Positions 1-8,341 of a DNA stretch of 32,849 bases are shown one piece after another (the stretch's first letter is position 1; every line of letters begins with the position of its first letter). A model generated the notes under the pieces. The model ran no database searches, was not told the DNA's origin, and was given only the letters and a program-made list of their open reading frames with translations. The DNA comes from Bradyrhizobium canariense (lineage in GTDB: Bacteria > Pseudomonadota > Alphaproteobacteria > Rhizobiales > Xanthobacteraceae). The translations under genes and the position numbers were made by a program. Location of the stretch: NCBI RefSeq assembly GCF_019402665.1, contig NZ_VSST01000088.1:1-32849 (forward strand), read 5' to 3'.

Positions 1-95
1 AAGCAAAGCTCGGGCGAGATCAGCCGCGAGGCTGCGAAGCTGTGTCTGCAATTCAAAAATGCGAGCTGGAAGCGTCGCGTTACCGCGTCATACTC

Positions 96-183
96 CGTCA
101 TTGCGAGCGCAGCGAAGCAATCCAGAAATGCATCCGTGGAAAATGTCTGGATTGCTTCGTCGCAAGAGCTCCTCGCAATGACG
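96..183. repeat. Intergenic palindromic repeat
   Basis: Nested inverted repeat. The outer arms CGTCATTGCGAG (96-107) and CTCGCAATGACG (172-183) are exact complements. The inner arms around 113-126 and 146-159 (CGAAGCAATCCAGA / TCTGGATTGCTTCG) are also complementary, leaving a short loop near 127-145. Elements of this wording (when translated they read like CERSEAIQ) are dispersed in many copies in Bradyrhizobiaceae genomes; that is from memory of the group, not shown here. It lies downstream of a small reverse-strand gene, so it may act as a transcript-end or mRNA-stability element. Confidence 0.8.
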
Positions 184-224
184 ACGTGGAGGCAGTTTCG
201 CTTGATCGCGCTAGGCTTCCCGCA

Positions 225-443
225 TCACCGTCCCGCTGGTGCAGACATCGCGCCGTTGGAATAGCGCGACCAGTCGGGCTCGGTCGGCTGCGACGGCCAC
301 AGCGCGGCGTTGGAGTCGCGCACCGACTGGGTGATGGGATGGGGTTGCGCCTTGCGGACATGACGGCGGTCGTTCGCCGCGGCAGTCTGGATGGTGGCGG
401 CGGCAATCAGCGTCGCGCCGAGAATGATAAAGGTCTTTTGCAT
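225..443 (-). CDS. Small secreted hypothetical protein (72 aa)
   Basis: A 72-residue protein starting MQKTFIILGATLIAAATIQ. Residues 1-23 form a Sec signal peptide (a lysine, a hydrophobic run, then AAA before N-D). The mature part is short, polar and rich in Pro, Ser and Arg, with no recognisable domain. The open frame extends upstream to base 1010, but that extension is low-complexity Arg/Gly-rich and antisense to other genes. The ATG at 441-443 is preceded by GGGAGAA at a normal distance, so it is taken as the start. The product probably sits in the periplasm. Function is unknown. Confidence 0.6.
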   Translation of the reverse strand: MQKTFIILGATLIAAATIQTAAANDRRHVRKAQPHPITQSVRDSNAALWPSQPTEPDWSRYSNGAMSAPAGR

Positions 444-665
444 TGTTACTTTCTCCCGTGACGGCGCCCGGCTGTGAGATGTTTGTGTGGTCGTCGTCGC
501 GGCTGACATGGCGATGCGCCCAGCCGATATCAGCGTTCGCGAGATCACATTGGGGCGAGCCAATTTTCTAGCCTCGGCTAAATATTCGGCAATCGCGCCC
601 GTAGCCCCGATGGACTTGACCTGCGCAATCCGGTTCAATGGGCCAAATCTGGTTTCTGGGCGACA

Positions 666-944
666 ATGATGTCGAAATATCTGCTGGTCCTTCTGCTGAT
701 CGCCTCGCCGGCCGTGGCGCAGGTCAAGCTGACCCCAAAAACCTCGGCGGCGCATCCGGACCCCTGCGCGCCGATCGGACGGACCGCGGACGGCAAGCTG
801 GTCTACTCCATGAAATGCGAGAATTTGCCGGTGCCGCCTCCGCCGCCGCAGGCGGAACTGAGGGAGGCGCCGCAGCCCGCCGCCGAGCCGGAGCCCGAGA
901 CGCGGCGGAGTGGCGTTTTCGGCTGGTCCTACGACCGCAGGTAA
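666..944 (+). CDS. Small exported proline-rich hypothetical protein (92 aa)
   Basis: Begins with two Met codons followed by SKYLLVLLLIASPAVAQ, a clear Sec signal peptide with cleavage after AVA. The mature part of about 73 residues has two cysteines (in HPDPCAP and MKCEN) that could form a disulfide, then a proline/glutamate-rich linker and a basic C-terminus (YDRR). No domain is recognised. The ribosome binding site is weak (GGGCGA), and either the ATG at 666 or at 669 could be used. It is 89 bases upstream of the DUF3830 gene on the same strand, but nothing ties it functionally to purine breakdown. Confidence 0.6.
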   Translation: MMSKYLLVLLLIASPAVAQVKLTPKTSAAHPDPCAPIGRTADGKLVYSMKCENLPVPPPPPQAELREAPQPAAEPEPETRRSGVFGWSYDRR

Positions 945-972
945 CCGGCCGCGCCCCTTGCGCGAAGCCCGA

Positions 973-988
973 CGGAGTGCTCTTTGCC
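973..988 (+). promoter_or_regulatory. Weak sigma-54-like promoter before DUF3830
   Basis: CGGAGTG-CTCT-TTGCC keeps GG and GC at the strict 12-base -24/-12 spacing, but the -24 box departs from TGGCACG. The predicted transcript start, near 999, would give a 35-base leader before the ATG at 1034. It is listed because stronger matches precede other genes of the island; alone it would not be convincing. Confidence 0.25.
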
Positions 989-1033
989 TGAAAATTCCCC
1001 GTGGGGCCACCGCCCCCGATCCAGAGAGATGAG

Positions 1034-1447
1034 ATGACCAAACTCGTGATCCGCGCCGGCGACTTTACCTTCGATGCCCGTTTCGAGGAGCAAGCGGCGC
1101 CCAAGACTGTCGCCGCGTTCCGCAAGGCGCTGCCGTTCGAAAGCCACATCATCCACGTGCGCTGGAGCGGCGAGGGCGTGTGGATGCCGCTCGGCGACCT
1201 CGATTTCGGAGTCGGCTACGAGAACCACACCAGCTATCCCGCGCCCGGCCAGATCATCCTCTATCCCGGCGGCATCAGCGAGACCGAGATCCTGATGGCC
1301 TATGGCGGCGTGCACTTCGCGAGCAAGATGGGCCAGCTCGCCGGCAACCATTTCATCACCTTGACGTCCGGCCTGGAGAATCTGGCGACGCTCGGCAAGA
1401 GCGTGCTGTGGAAGGGCGCGCTGCCGATCCGCTTCGAGGAAGTCTGA
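1034..1447 (+). CDS. DUF3830 family protein (cyclophilin-like fold)
   Basis: A 137-residue protein starting MTKLVIRAGDFTF. I recognise it as DUF3830, a family with a cyclophilin-like beta-barrel and no established biochemical role. The ATG at 1034 is preceded by GAGAGATGAG; the frame extends to 1001, but the extra residues look non-coding. There is no signal peptide, so it is cytoplasmic. Its TGA (1445-1447) abuts the GTG start of puuE with no gap, followed closely by the UraD-UraH fusion. That coupling makes a role in urate or allantoin metabolism likely (ring-opening step, chaperone or ligand binder), but this is inference from context only. Conserved-looking stretches are HIIHVRWSGEGVW and YPGGISETEILMAYG. 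Confidence 0.85.
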   Translation: MTKLVIRAGDFTFDARFEEQAAPKTVAAFRKALPFESHIIHVRWSGEGVWMPLGDLDFGVGYENHTSYPAPGQIILYPGGISETEILMAYGGVHFASKMGQLAGNHFITLTSGLENLATLGKSVLWKGALPIRFEEV

Positions 1448-2383
1448 GTGACTGGTACCCGCTACCCGCGCGATCTCCGCGGTTACGGCCGCAACCCGCC
1501 GCACCCGCAATGGCCCGGCAACGCGCGGGTCGCGGTGCAGTTCGTCGTTAATTTCGAGGAGGGCAGCGAAAACAACATCCTGCATGGCGACCCTGCCTCG
1601 GAAGCGTTCCTGTCCGACGTGCTCGGCGCACAGCCTTGGCCCGGCCAGCGCCACGCCAATATCGAATCGATGTTCGAATATGGCTCGCGCGCCGGCTTCT
1701 GGCGGCTGTGGCGGATATTCAGCCAGCGGAAGTGGCCGACCACCGTGTTCGGCGTCGCCACAGCGCTGAAGCGCAATCCGGAAATCGTTGCTGCCATGAA
1801 GGAGGCGGGCTGGGACATCGCCAGCCACAGCCTGAAGTGGATCGAGCACAAGGACATGACCGAGGCGCAGGAGCGCGCGGAGATCGCGGAAGCGATCCGC
1901 GTCCACACCGCGGCGACCGGCTCGCGGCCGCTCGGCTGGTATACCGGACGCTCCTCGATCAACACCAACCGTTTGGTGATGGAGGAGGGCGGCTTCCTCT
2001 ATCTCAGCGATTCCTACGCAGATGATCTGCCCTATTGGGTCAGGGGCGCGAGCGGCAAGCAGCTCGTCATTCCCTACACGCTCGACGCCAACGACATGCG
2101 GTTCATCAATCCGCAGGGCTTTGCCGAAGGCGAGCAGTTCTTCACCTACCTGAAAGATGCCTTCGACGTGCTCTACGCCGAAGGCGAGAGCGCGCCGAAG
2201 ATGATGTCCGTCGGCCTGCACTGCCGTCTGGCCGGACGTCCCGGCCGCGCGGCGGGGCTGATCCGCTTCCTCGACTACATCGGCAAGCACAAGCGCGTCT
2301 GGGTGCCGACGCGGTTGCAGATCGCACAGCATTGGCACGACAAGCTCGCGCACCTTGCGGCCGACGCATTCGAGATCGGGTGA
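1448..2383 (+). CDS. puuE: Allantoinase, PuuE type (polysaccharide-deacetylase fold)
   Basis: A 311-residue cytoplasmic protein, matching the usual ~300-310 for PuuE. It should hydrolyse allantoin to allantoate. This family has the NodB/polysaccharide deacetylase fold and is unrelated to the metal-dependent cyclic amidohydrolase AllB. Family marks are NFEEGSEN (about 35-42), PWPGQRH (63-69), FEYGSRAGFWR (76-86), SHSLKW (126-131) and GWYTGRSS in the middle. The start codon is GTG, directly after the TGA of the DUF3830 gene, so translation is probably coupled. Only five bases separate it from the next gene. With the UraD-UraH fusion downstream it covers the steps from 5-hydroxyisourate to allantoate. 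Confidence 0.95.
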   Translation: MTGTRYPRDLRGYGRNPPHPQWPGNARVAVQFVVNFEEGSENNILHGDPASEAFLSDVLGAQPWPGQRHANIESMFEYGSRAGFWRLWRIFSQRKWPTTVFGVATALKRNPEIVAAMKEAGWDIASHSLKWIEHKDMTEAQERAEIAEAIRVHTAATGSRPLGWYTGRSSINTNRLVMEEGGFLYLSDSYADDLPYWVRGASGKQLVIPYTLDANDMRFINPQGFAEGEQFFTYLKDAFDVLYAEGESAPKMMSVGLHCRLAGRPGRAAGLIRFLDYIGKHKRVWVPTRLQIAQHWHDKLAHLAADAFEIG

Positions 2384-2388
2384 GGGCG

Positions 2389-3276
2389 ATGTCGCAGATA
2401 CCGCTGTCCGATCTCAATGTCGCGAGCTTCGACGATTTCGTCGCAGTACTTGAAAACGTGGTCGAGTACTCGCCTTGGATTGCCCAAGAAGCCGCGGCGC
2501 GCCGTCCGTTTGCCGGCATCAATCCACTGCTCGACGCGATCAAGGCGGCGATCGCGAGCGCTGAGCCCGAGGTGCAACTGGCGCTGATACGTGCGCACCC
2601 CGACCTTGCCAACAAGACTCAGCGCGCAGCGGGACTCACGCCTGACTCGAGTGCCGAGCAGAATAGCGCCGGCCTCGACCGTCTGTCGGACGCCGAATAC
2701 GCGGCCTTCGAGCGGGCGAACAATGCATATCGCGAAAAATTTGGTATCCCCTATATCGTCTGCGCGCGCCGGCATACCAGGGATTCCATCCTGCGGGACT
2801 TCGAGGCGCGGCTGCAGAACATCGCCAAGACCGAGACACGCCGCGCGCTTGAGGAAATCTCTCGTATCGCTGCTCTGCGTCTCGATCAGCTCGTCATCGC
2901 CGATGACAAGCTCAAGGTGCACGGCCGGCTTTCGACCCATGTACTGGACAATCACGCCGGCAAGCCCGCGCCGGGTATTCCGGTCGAGCTGGTCGAGCTC
3001 GCCGCGCTCGGGGAAAGCCGCGTCATCGCGCGCACCGTCACCAACGCAGACGGCCGCACCGACCAGCCGCTGATCGGCGGCCGCCCGCTGCCGATCGGCC
3101 GCTACGAGCTCCGGTTTAGCGTGGCCAAATATTACGCCGAGCGCAACGTGCAGCTCTCCGACCCGCCGTTCCTCGACGAGATCCCGCTACGCTTTGCGAT
3201 CAGCGAGCCGGAAAGCCACTACCACGTGCCGCTGCTGGTCACGCCGTGGAGCTATTCGACCTATCGCGGCAGTTAA
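2389..3276 (+). CDS. uraD-uraH: Fused OHCU decarboxylase / 5-hydroxyisourate hydrolase
   Basis: A single 295-residue chain carrying two consecutive steps of urate breakdown. Residues 1-165 are OHCU decarboxylase (UraD), with HPDLA (His70), EQNSAGL (90-96) and the KFGIPYIVCAR segment. Residues about 178-295 are 5-hydroxyisourate hydrolase (UraH, transthyretin-like), with LSTHVLDNHAGKPA (His184), GRPLPIGRYELRF, HYHVPLL and the C-terminal YRGS signature. UraH acts first (HIU to OHCU), then UraD gives S-allantoin. The order matches the plant TTL allantoin synthase. I chose the ATG at 2389, preceded by GAGGGCG; the frame is open further upstream only as a shadow of puuE. The stop overlaps by four bases the stop of the convergent permease. 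Confidence 0.95.
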   Translation: MSQIPLSDLNVASFDDFVAVLENVVEYSPWIAQEAAARRPFAGINPLLDAIKAAIASAEPEVQLALIRAHPDLANKTQRAAGLTPDSSAEQNSAGLDRLSDAEYAAFERANNAYREKFGIPYIVCARRHTRDSILRDFEARLQNIAKTETRRALEEISRIAALRLDQLVIADDKLKVHGRLSTHVLDNHAGKPAPGIPVELVELAALGESRVIARTVTNADGRTDQPLIGGRPLPIGRYELRFSVAKYYAERNVQLSDPPFLDEIPLRFAISEPESHYHVPLLVTPWSYSTYRGS

Positions 3277-4670
3277 ACATGTTGCGCGGATGAGGCGACC
3301 GCTGCTGCATCCGCTTCCGCCGCTGCGCCGCCGCTCAACCCGTTGAAGAAGGCGTTGAGCAGCACCGAGACGATTGCACACAGCAGGATGCCGGACTCCA
3401 GCAGCGGCTGCAGATCATGCGGCAAATTCCTGAAGAAGCCGGGTGCGGCGAGCGGGATCAGGCCGAAGCCGATCGAGATCGCGACGATGAAGAGATTGTA
3501 GCGATTGTTGCGGAAGTCGACCGAGGTGAGGATACGTGCGCCAGTCGCGGCGACCATGCCGAACATCACGAGGCCGGCGCCGCCGAGCACGACCAGCGGC
3601 ACGGCCTCGACCAATGCGGCGAGCTTCGGCAACAGGCCGAGCACGAGCATGATGCAGCCGCCCGTGACCGTCACCCAGCGCGAACGCACGCCGGTGACCG
3701 AGACGAGACCGACATTCTGCGAGAACGACGTGTACGGGAAGGTGTTGAAGATGCCGCCGAGCAGCGTGCCGACGCCGTCGGCGCGCAGGCCTCGGCTCAG
3801 GGCTTCGCGGTCGACCGTCTTGCCGGTGATGTCGCCGAGCGCCAGGAACATGCCGAGTGATTCGATCATCACCACGATCATGACGACGCACATGGTGATA
3901 ACTGGTACCAGATGGAATTGCGGCATGCCGAAGCGGAACGGGATCACGAGCGCGCCCCAGGAGGCCGCAGCGACCTTGTCGAAATGCATCACGCCCAGAA
4001 TGGTCGCGAGCACGGCGCCGGCGATGATGCCAAGCAGCACGGCGACGTTGGCGAGGAAGCCGGTGCCCCATTTGATCAAGCCGAGAATGAACAGCAGCAC
4101 GAACAGCGAGATGCCGAGCCCCTGCAACTGTCCGTAGGCCGGATTGGGAAAGCTGCCGGCGACGCCGTCGACCACCTTCGTCAGCGTCGGCAGGCCGCCG
4201 CCGGCCCAGTTGATGCCGACCCGCATCAGGGAGATGCCGATGACGAGAATGATGCTGCCGGTGACGACGGGCGGGAACAGCGGTAGCAGCCGGCTGACGA
4301 ACGGCGCCGCGACGATGCCGAACAGGCCGGCGGCGATCACTGAACCGTAGATGCCGAGCAGGCCGATCTCAGGTGAAGCCGCCATCGACAGCATCGGACC
4401 GACGGATGCGAACGTCACGCCCATCATCACAGGCAGGCGGATGCCGACACCGGGAAGACCGAGGCATTGCACCAGCGTCGCAAGTCCGCAGGCGAACAGG
4501 TCGGCGCTGATCAGGAAGGCGACATCCTCCGGCGGCAGCTTCAGCGCGCGCCCGATGATCAGGGGCACCGCGACCGCGCCGGCATACATCACCAGCACAT
4601 GCTGAAGCCCGAGCGCCAGCAGGCGCGGGACCGGCAAGACCTCGTCGACGGGATGCACTTCGCTGCTCAT
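3273..4670 (-). CDS. NCS2-family purine (xanthine/urate) permease
   Basis: A 465-residue polytopic inner-membrane protein of the nucleobase-cation symporter-2 family (UacT/XanQ/UapA type), driving uptake of xanthine, urate or related purines with protons. Residues essential in XanQ have counterparts here: His24 in the first helix (QHVLVMY), Glu270 in helix 8 (VMIESLGM), Asp298 (LRADGVG), and Gln318-Asn319 in helix 10 (SFSQNVG). I cannot separate xanthine from urate specificity from these alone. The C-terminus is Ala-rich. The start ATG has GGGGGAT upstream and lies 22 bases after the Moco hydroxylase gene, so it is the last gene of that operon. Confidence 0.93.
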   Translation of the reverse strand: MSSEVHPVDEVLPVPRLLALGLQHVLVMYAGAVAVPLIIGRALKLPPEDVAFLISADLFACGLATLVQCLGLPGVGIRLPVMMGVTFASVGPMLSMAASPEIGLLGIYGSVIAAGLFGIVAAPFVSRLLPLFPPVVTGSIILVIGISLMRVGINWAGGGLPTLTKVVDGVAGSFPNPAYGQLQGLGISLFVLLFILGLIKWGTGFLANVAVLLGIIAGAVLATILGVMHFDKVAAASWGALVIPFRFGMPQFHLVPVITMCVVMIVVMIESLGMFLALGDITGKTVDREALSRGLRADGVGTLLGGIFNTFPYTSFSQNVGLVSVTGVRSRWVTVTGGCIMLVLGLLPKLAALVEAVPLVVLGGAGLVMFGMVAATGARILTSVDFRNNRYNLFIVAISIGFGLIPLAAPGFFRNLPHDLQPLLESGILLCAIVSVLLNAFFNGLSGGAAAEADAAAVASSAQHV

Positions 4671-4692
4671 GGATCAATCCCCCGAAATATGC

Positions 4693-7416
4693 CTATCCAA
4701 ACTTATCGTGCAGCGCCGGAAACAGCCGGTCCGGCTTGAAGGGCGGCGCAGTGAAGCGGATGCCGGTGGCGTCCGCGATCGCGTTGCCGAGCGCGGCGGC
4801 GACCGGATTGTACGGACTCTCGCTCATCGACTTCGCCCCCAGCGGGCCGATCGTGTCGGAGGTCTCGGCGAAGAAGACCTCGGTGCGGGGCACATCGGCG
4901 AAGGAGGGCAGGTGGTAGTCGCGGAATTTGGGGTTGGCGACGCGGCCATCCGCATCGATCACCATCTCCTCGTAGAGCGCGGCACCGAGCGCCTGCGCGA
5001 CACCGCCTTCGACCTGACCACGGCACTGCATGGGATTGGCGACGACGCCGGCGTCCGCTGCGTGCACGCTCCTGAGAATCCGGAGCTCGCCAGTGGCCTT
5101 GTTCACGGCGACGCGAAAACCCTGCACGTTGAAGCCGACCGAACGCGGCGTGCCGCCGGAATTGCCGGCGCCTGCGAACGGCTGTCCGCGTTCGCGCGCG
5201 AGCCTTGCCAGCTCCACAAAGGACATGCGCCGCACGCCACTGACGACGGCTTCGCTCTCGAGCGTGCAGCTGCCGACGTCGCAGAGCCATGCGCCGGCGG
5301 CGGCCGCCTTCAGCTCGGTCGCAAGCTGCATGGCTGCCGCATGCGTCGCCTTGCCGGCGACGAACATGCCGGCGCTGCCATAGGCGCCGGTGTCGTGGCC
5401 GCCATGGGCGGTGTCGGATTGGCGCAGGCGGATGCGGTCGACGGTGGTCGCAAGCGTGGTCGCCGCGATCTGCCGGTGCACGGTGCTGGTGCCGTTGCCG
5501 AATTCGGCGGTGCCGACGGTGAGGTCGAAGCTGGCGTCGTCGTTGAGCGTGACCATCGCATCCGCGAGATGGCCCGCCGGGGGCACCGTGTCGATCATGG
5601 TCAGCGCGACGCCGTCGCCGATCAGCCACTCCGGCGATAGGTCCGGCTGTGGACCATCAGCCTGCATCGCGCGCTCGACGAGGTCGAGGCACTGGTCGAG
5701 TCCGTAGGAGCCGTAGTGCACATCGTGAAATTCCGACGGCGGCGGCGACACCATGGGATCGCCGGGCTTGACGACGTTGCGCCGGCGCATCTCGTAAGGG
5801 TTGATGCCGAGCTGCTTGGCCAATTCGTCGATCGCGGCCTCGACCGCGATGAGTGTTTGCGGCAGACCATAACCGCGAAACGCGCCTGCCGGCACCGTAT
5901 TGGTGTAGACCGCGTAGCCGTCGACCCGCTTGTTCGGGCAATTGTAGACGCTGATGGATTCGGCCAGCGAGTGGAACATCACTGGGCCGGCGTGATTGCC
6001 GTAGGCGCCGGTATTGGAGAGCACGTCGAGCTGGAGCGCCGTGAGCTTGCCGTTCGCGTCGGCACCGGCCCTGACGTGGACCCGCATCGGATGCCGCGTC
6101 GAGGTTGCGATGAACTGCTCCTCGCGGGTGAGCTCCAGCTTCACCGGCCGTCCGGTCTTGAGCGCGGCGAGCGCCAGAATGTCTTCGACGAACATCTCCT
6201 GCTTGCCACCAAAGCCGCCGCCGACGCGCTCGCAGAAGACGCGGACCTTGTCCATGGGAAGTTCGAAGATATCAGACAGCGCGCGTCGGGTCAGGAACGG
6301 CACCTGCGTCGAGGTGCGGACATTGAGCACGCCGGAAGCATCGAGCCAGGCGAGGCCGCCATGAGTTTCCAAAGCGGCATGCTGCACACGGTGACTATGG
6401 AAGGTGCCCTCGAAGGTGGCGGCGGATGTCGCGAGCGCAGCCGCCACGTCGCCGAATTCGCCATGCGTCTCCGCAGCGAGGTTGCGCTGGGCATAGGCGA
6501 TGCGGTTCGCGGTGGTGCGATCGGGATGAATGACGGGCGCGCCGGGCGCCATCGCCTGCTCCGGATCGACCAGCGCGGGCAAAATCTCGTAACTGACCTT
6601 CAGCCGGCGGCATGCGTCCTCGGCCGCGGCTTCGCTGTCTGCGACCACGGCGGCGACCTTCTGGCCGATGAAGCGGACGATGTCGTCGAGAACACGGGTA
6701 TCCTCGGGATCCATCCAGTCCTTCTCATGCCGCGCGGTCGACATCAGAGTGGTTGGCGCATCCTCATGCGTCAGTACCGCGTGCACGCCGGGAACGCTCA
6801 GCGCTTCCGACTTGTCGATCGCGACGATCCTCGCGTGGGCGTGCGGCGAACGGAGCAGCTTGATATGCAGCAGGCCGTCGATCTGCGTGTCGAACGTGTA
6901 GCGCGCCTTGCCGCGCACGACATCGGGGCCAGCTGGCGCCGGCAGGCTGCGGCCGAATGCGGCGCCGGCTTCGACGCCCGCCTCGACATTGGTCTTGCCG
7001 AGCAGCGCGTCCTCGATCGCGCGATAGCCGGTGCAGCGGCAGATATTGCCCTTCAGCGCGACGCCGAGATCGGTGCGCTGCGCCTGGTTCAGCGAGGCAC
7101 AGGTCAGGATCATGCCGGCGGTGCAAAAGCCGCATTGAAAGCCCTGCGCATCGAGGAAAGCCTGCTGCATCGGATGCGCGCCGCTGTCACCGCCGAGGCC
7201 TTCGATCGTCGTGACCGCGCGCCCGTCGGCGCGGAACGCCGGGATCAGACAGCTATGCACCGGCTCGCCGTCCAGCAGCACGGTGCAGGCGCCGCAATCG
7301 CCGGCGTCGCAGCCCTTCTTCACGCCGAAATGGCCGAGCTCGCGCAGGAACGTGCGCAGGCACTGGCCGGCGCGCGGCTCCTGTGGAAACGTCGTGCCAT
7401 TAACCTCGAAGCTCAT
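4693..7416 (-). CDS. Molybdenum hydroxylase, fused [2Fe-2S] and Moco subunit (XdhD-like)
   Basis: A 907-residue protein of the xanthine dehydrogenase family. Residues 1-135 hold two [2Fe-2S] clusters: Cys36, 41, 44 and 56 (plant ferredoxin type), and Cys95, 98, 126 and 128. Residues from about 155 form the molybdopterin-binding part, with GGGFGGKQ (399-406), AFRGYG (Arg514) and MSES near the C-terminus giving the catalytic base Glu866. FAD lies on a separate chain, encoded just upstream with a 4-base overlap. This Fe-S/Moco fusion plus separate FAD subunit is the layout of E. coli XdhD/YgfM. At the position of bovine Glu802 there is Gln406, whereas the Arg880 equivalent is kept, so xanthine may not be the true substrate; hypoxanthine or another purine is possible. 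No XdhC is present. Confidence 0.9.
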   Translation of the reverse strand: MSFEVNGTTFPQEPRAGQCLRTFLRELGHFGVKKGCDAGDCGACTVLLDGEPVHSCLIPAFRADGRAVTTIEGLGGDSGAHPMQQAFLDAQGFQCGFCTAGMILTCASLNQAQRTDLGVALKGNICRCTGYRAIEDALLGKTNVEAGVEAGAAFGRSLPAPAGPDVVRGKARYTFDTQIDGLLHIKLLRSPHAHARIVAIDKSEALSVPGVHAVLTHEDAPTTLMSTARHEKDWMDPEDTRVLDDIVRFIGQKVAAVVADSEAAAEDACRRLKVSYEILPALVDPEQAMAPGAPVIHPDRTTANRIAYAQRNLAAETHGEFGDVAAALATSAATFEGTFHSHRVQHAALETHGGLAWLDASGVLNVRTSTQVPFLTRRALSDIFELPMDKVRVFCERVGGGFGGKQEMFVEDILALAALKTGRPVKLELTREEQFIATSTRHPMRVHVRAGADANGKLTALQLDVLSNTGAYGNHAGPVMFHSLAESISVYNCPNKRVDGYAVYTNTVPAGAFRGYGLPQTLIAVEAAIDELAKQLGINPYEMRRRNVVKPGDPMVSPPPSEFHDVHYGSYGLDQCLDLVERAMQADGPQPDLSPEWLIGDGVALTMIDTVPPAGHLADAMVTLNDDASFDLTVGTAEFGNGTSTVHRQIAATTLATTVDRIRLRQSDTAHGGHDTGAYGSAGMFVAGKATHAAAMQLATELKAAAAGAWLCDVGSCTLESEAVVSGVRRMSFVELARLARERGQPFAGAGNSGGTPRSVGFNVQGFRVAVNKATGELRILRSVHAADAGVVANPMQCRGQVEGGVAQALGAALYEEMVIDADGRVANPKFRDYHLPSFADVPRTEVFFAETSDTIGPLGAKSMSESPYNPVAAALGNAIADATGIRFTAPPFKPDRLFPALHDKFG

Positions 7417-8240
7417 GCCGGCGGTGCTCCGAGGAGTTCGTCGCGGATCTCTTCGGCGAGCCGCAGTGTCATGTGCTTGCGCCAGAGCGGCTTACCGTGG
7501 ATGTCGGTATGGTAGAGATCGTCCGTGATCTGCTGCGCGATGGAATCGCGAAGCGCTTTCGTGTCGGGGACCTCGCGAAAGGACAACCGGATCGGCCGCA
7601 CCGTCGAGGCGGTGACCGTGAGCGTCAGCGTGCCATCGGCATCCAGACTGCCGATCAGGAGCGCCGCCGAGCGGCCGACCGGCGCCAGCGAGATCTGGCG
7701 GAAGGCCGTACGACGTTTCAACGCGGCGATCGGAATATCGATCTGCCGGAGCAGGTCCCCCGGCGCCAGACGGTTGTGTTGGTCGCCGATGACGAAATCG
7801 ATGACGGGCATCATCTGTTCGCCGCCGCCGGCCTTCCAGATCGTGCAGACGCCGTCCAACGCAGCGGTGAGCGAGATCATCGGTCCCGCCGGAAGCGACA
7901 TGCAGAGATTGCCGCCGACGGTCGCCGTCTTCCAGATCTTGAACGAAGCCAGGAAGGCGCGGCAGCACTGGTTGATCAGCGGTGCCGCGAACCAGTCGGG
8001 TGGGCAGGCGAATCCATCGAGCTGCGCGACGGTGCAGGTGGCTGCGATGCTGAGATGGCTCTCGGTGACCGTCAGCGCCGGCCATTTCAGGTCGGTGAGA
8101 TCGATGAGCCGAGTCAGGTGAACTTGCGGCTCCGAGAACAGCCAGGTGCCGCCCGCGAGCCAAGCATCACCTGGCGTCCAAACGGGCAGCTGCGCGCGCG
8201 TTTGCGGATGGGCGACCGCTGTGATGGTATTCAAGTCCAT
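7413..8240 (-). CDS. Molybdenum hydroxylase FAD-binding subunit
   Basis: A 275-residue protein of the CO-dehydrogenase flavoprotein / XDH FAD-domain family. It passes electrons from the Fe-S clusters of its partner to FAD and the final acceptor. The FAD-contacting motifs are AGGTWLF (about 29-35) and TVGGNLCMSLPAGPM (about 106-120). Length fits YgfM-type subunits (~260-290). The ATG at 8238-8240 starts MDLNTITAV; longer in-frame starts lie in the divergent spacer and antisense to the next gene. The ribosome binding site is poor. The stop overlaps the start of the Fe-S/Moco gene by four bases, so it is the first gene of a three-gene operon ending in the permease. Confidence 0.9.
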   Translation of the reverse strand: MDLNTITAVAHPQTRAQLPVWTPGDAWLAGGTWLFSEPQVHLTRLIDLTDLKWPALTVTESHLSIAATCTVAQLDGFACPPDWFAAPLINQCCRAFLASFKIWKTATVGGNLCMSLPAGPMISLTAALDGVCTIWKAGGGEQMMPVIDFVIGDQHNRLAPGDLLRQIDIPIAALKRRTAFRQISLAPVGRSAALLIGSLDADGTLTLTVTASTVRPIRLSFREVPDTKALRDSIAQQITDDLYHTDIHGKPLWRKHMTLRLAEEIRDELLGAPPA

Positions 8241-8287
8241 GGCGACGCCAACGCTTCCAACGAGTGAATCGAACCAGGAGAAAGTCT

Positions 8288-8303
8288 TGCAAGATGAGCG
8301 CCA
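8288..8303 (-). promoter_or_regulatory. Sigma-54-type promoter for the molybdenum hydroxylase operon
   Basis: On the reverse strand the sequence reads TGGCGCT-CATC-TTGCA, close to the -24/-12 consensus TGGCACG-N4-TTGCW with the exact spacing. The predicted start near 8277 gives a leader of about 36 bases before the FAD-subunit ATG. It faces away from a second -24/-12 match at 8342-8357. Two direct copies of CAAGTCGCA (8302-8310 and 8315-8323) lie next to it and may bind a regulator. Confidence 0.5.
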
Positions 8304-8341
8304 AGTCGCAACAACAAGTCGCAGCAAAAGTGCAATCAGGC

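Noticed and set aside
952..968. GGCCGCGCCCCTTGC as another sigma-54 site before DUF3830
   Set aside because: Spacing between GG and GC is 13 instead of the strict 12.
929..2353. 474-residue reverse frame antisense to DUF3830 and puuE
   Set aside because: His/Arg/Gly-rich shadow of well-recognised genes; no ribosome site or family.
5716..7515. 599-residue forward frame across the molybdenum hydroxylase gene
   Set aside because: Antisense to a gene with full motif set; composition typical of GC-rich shadows.
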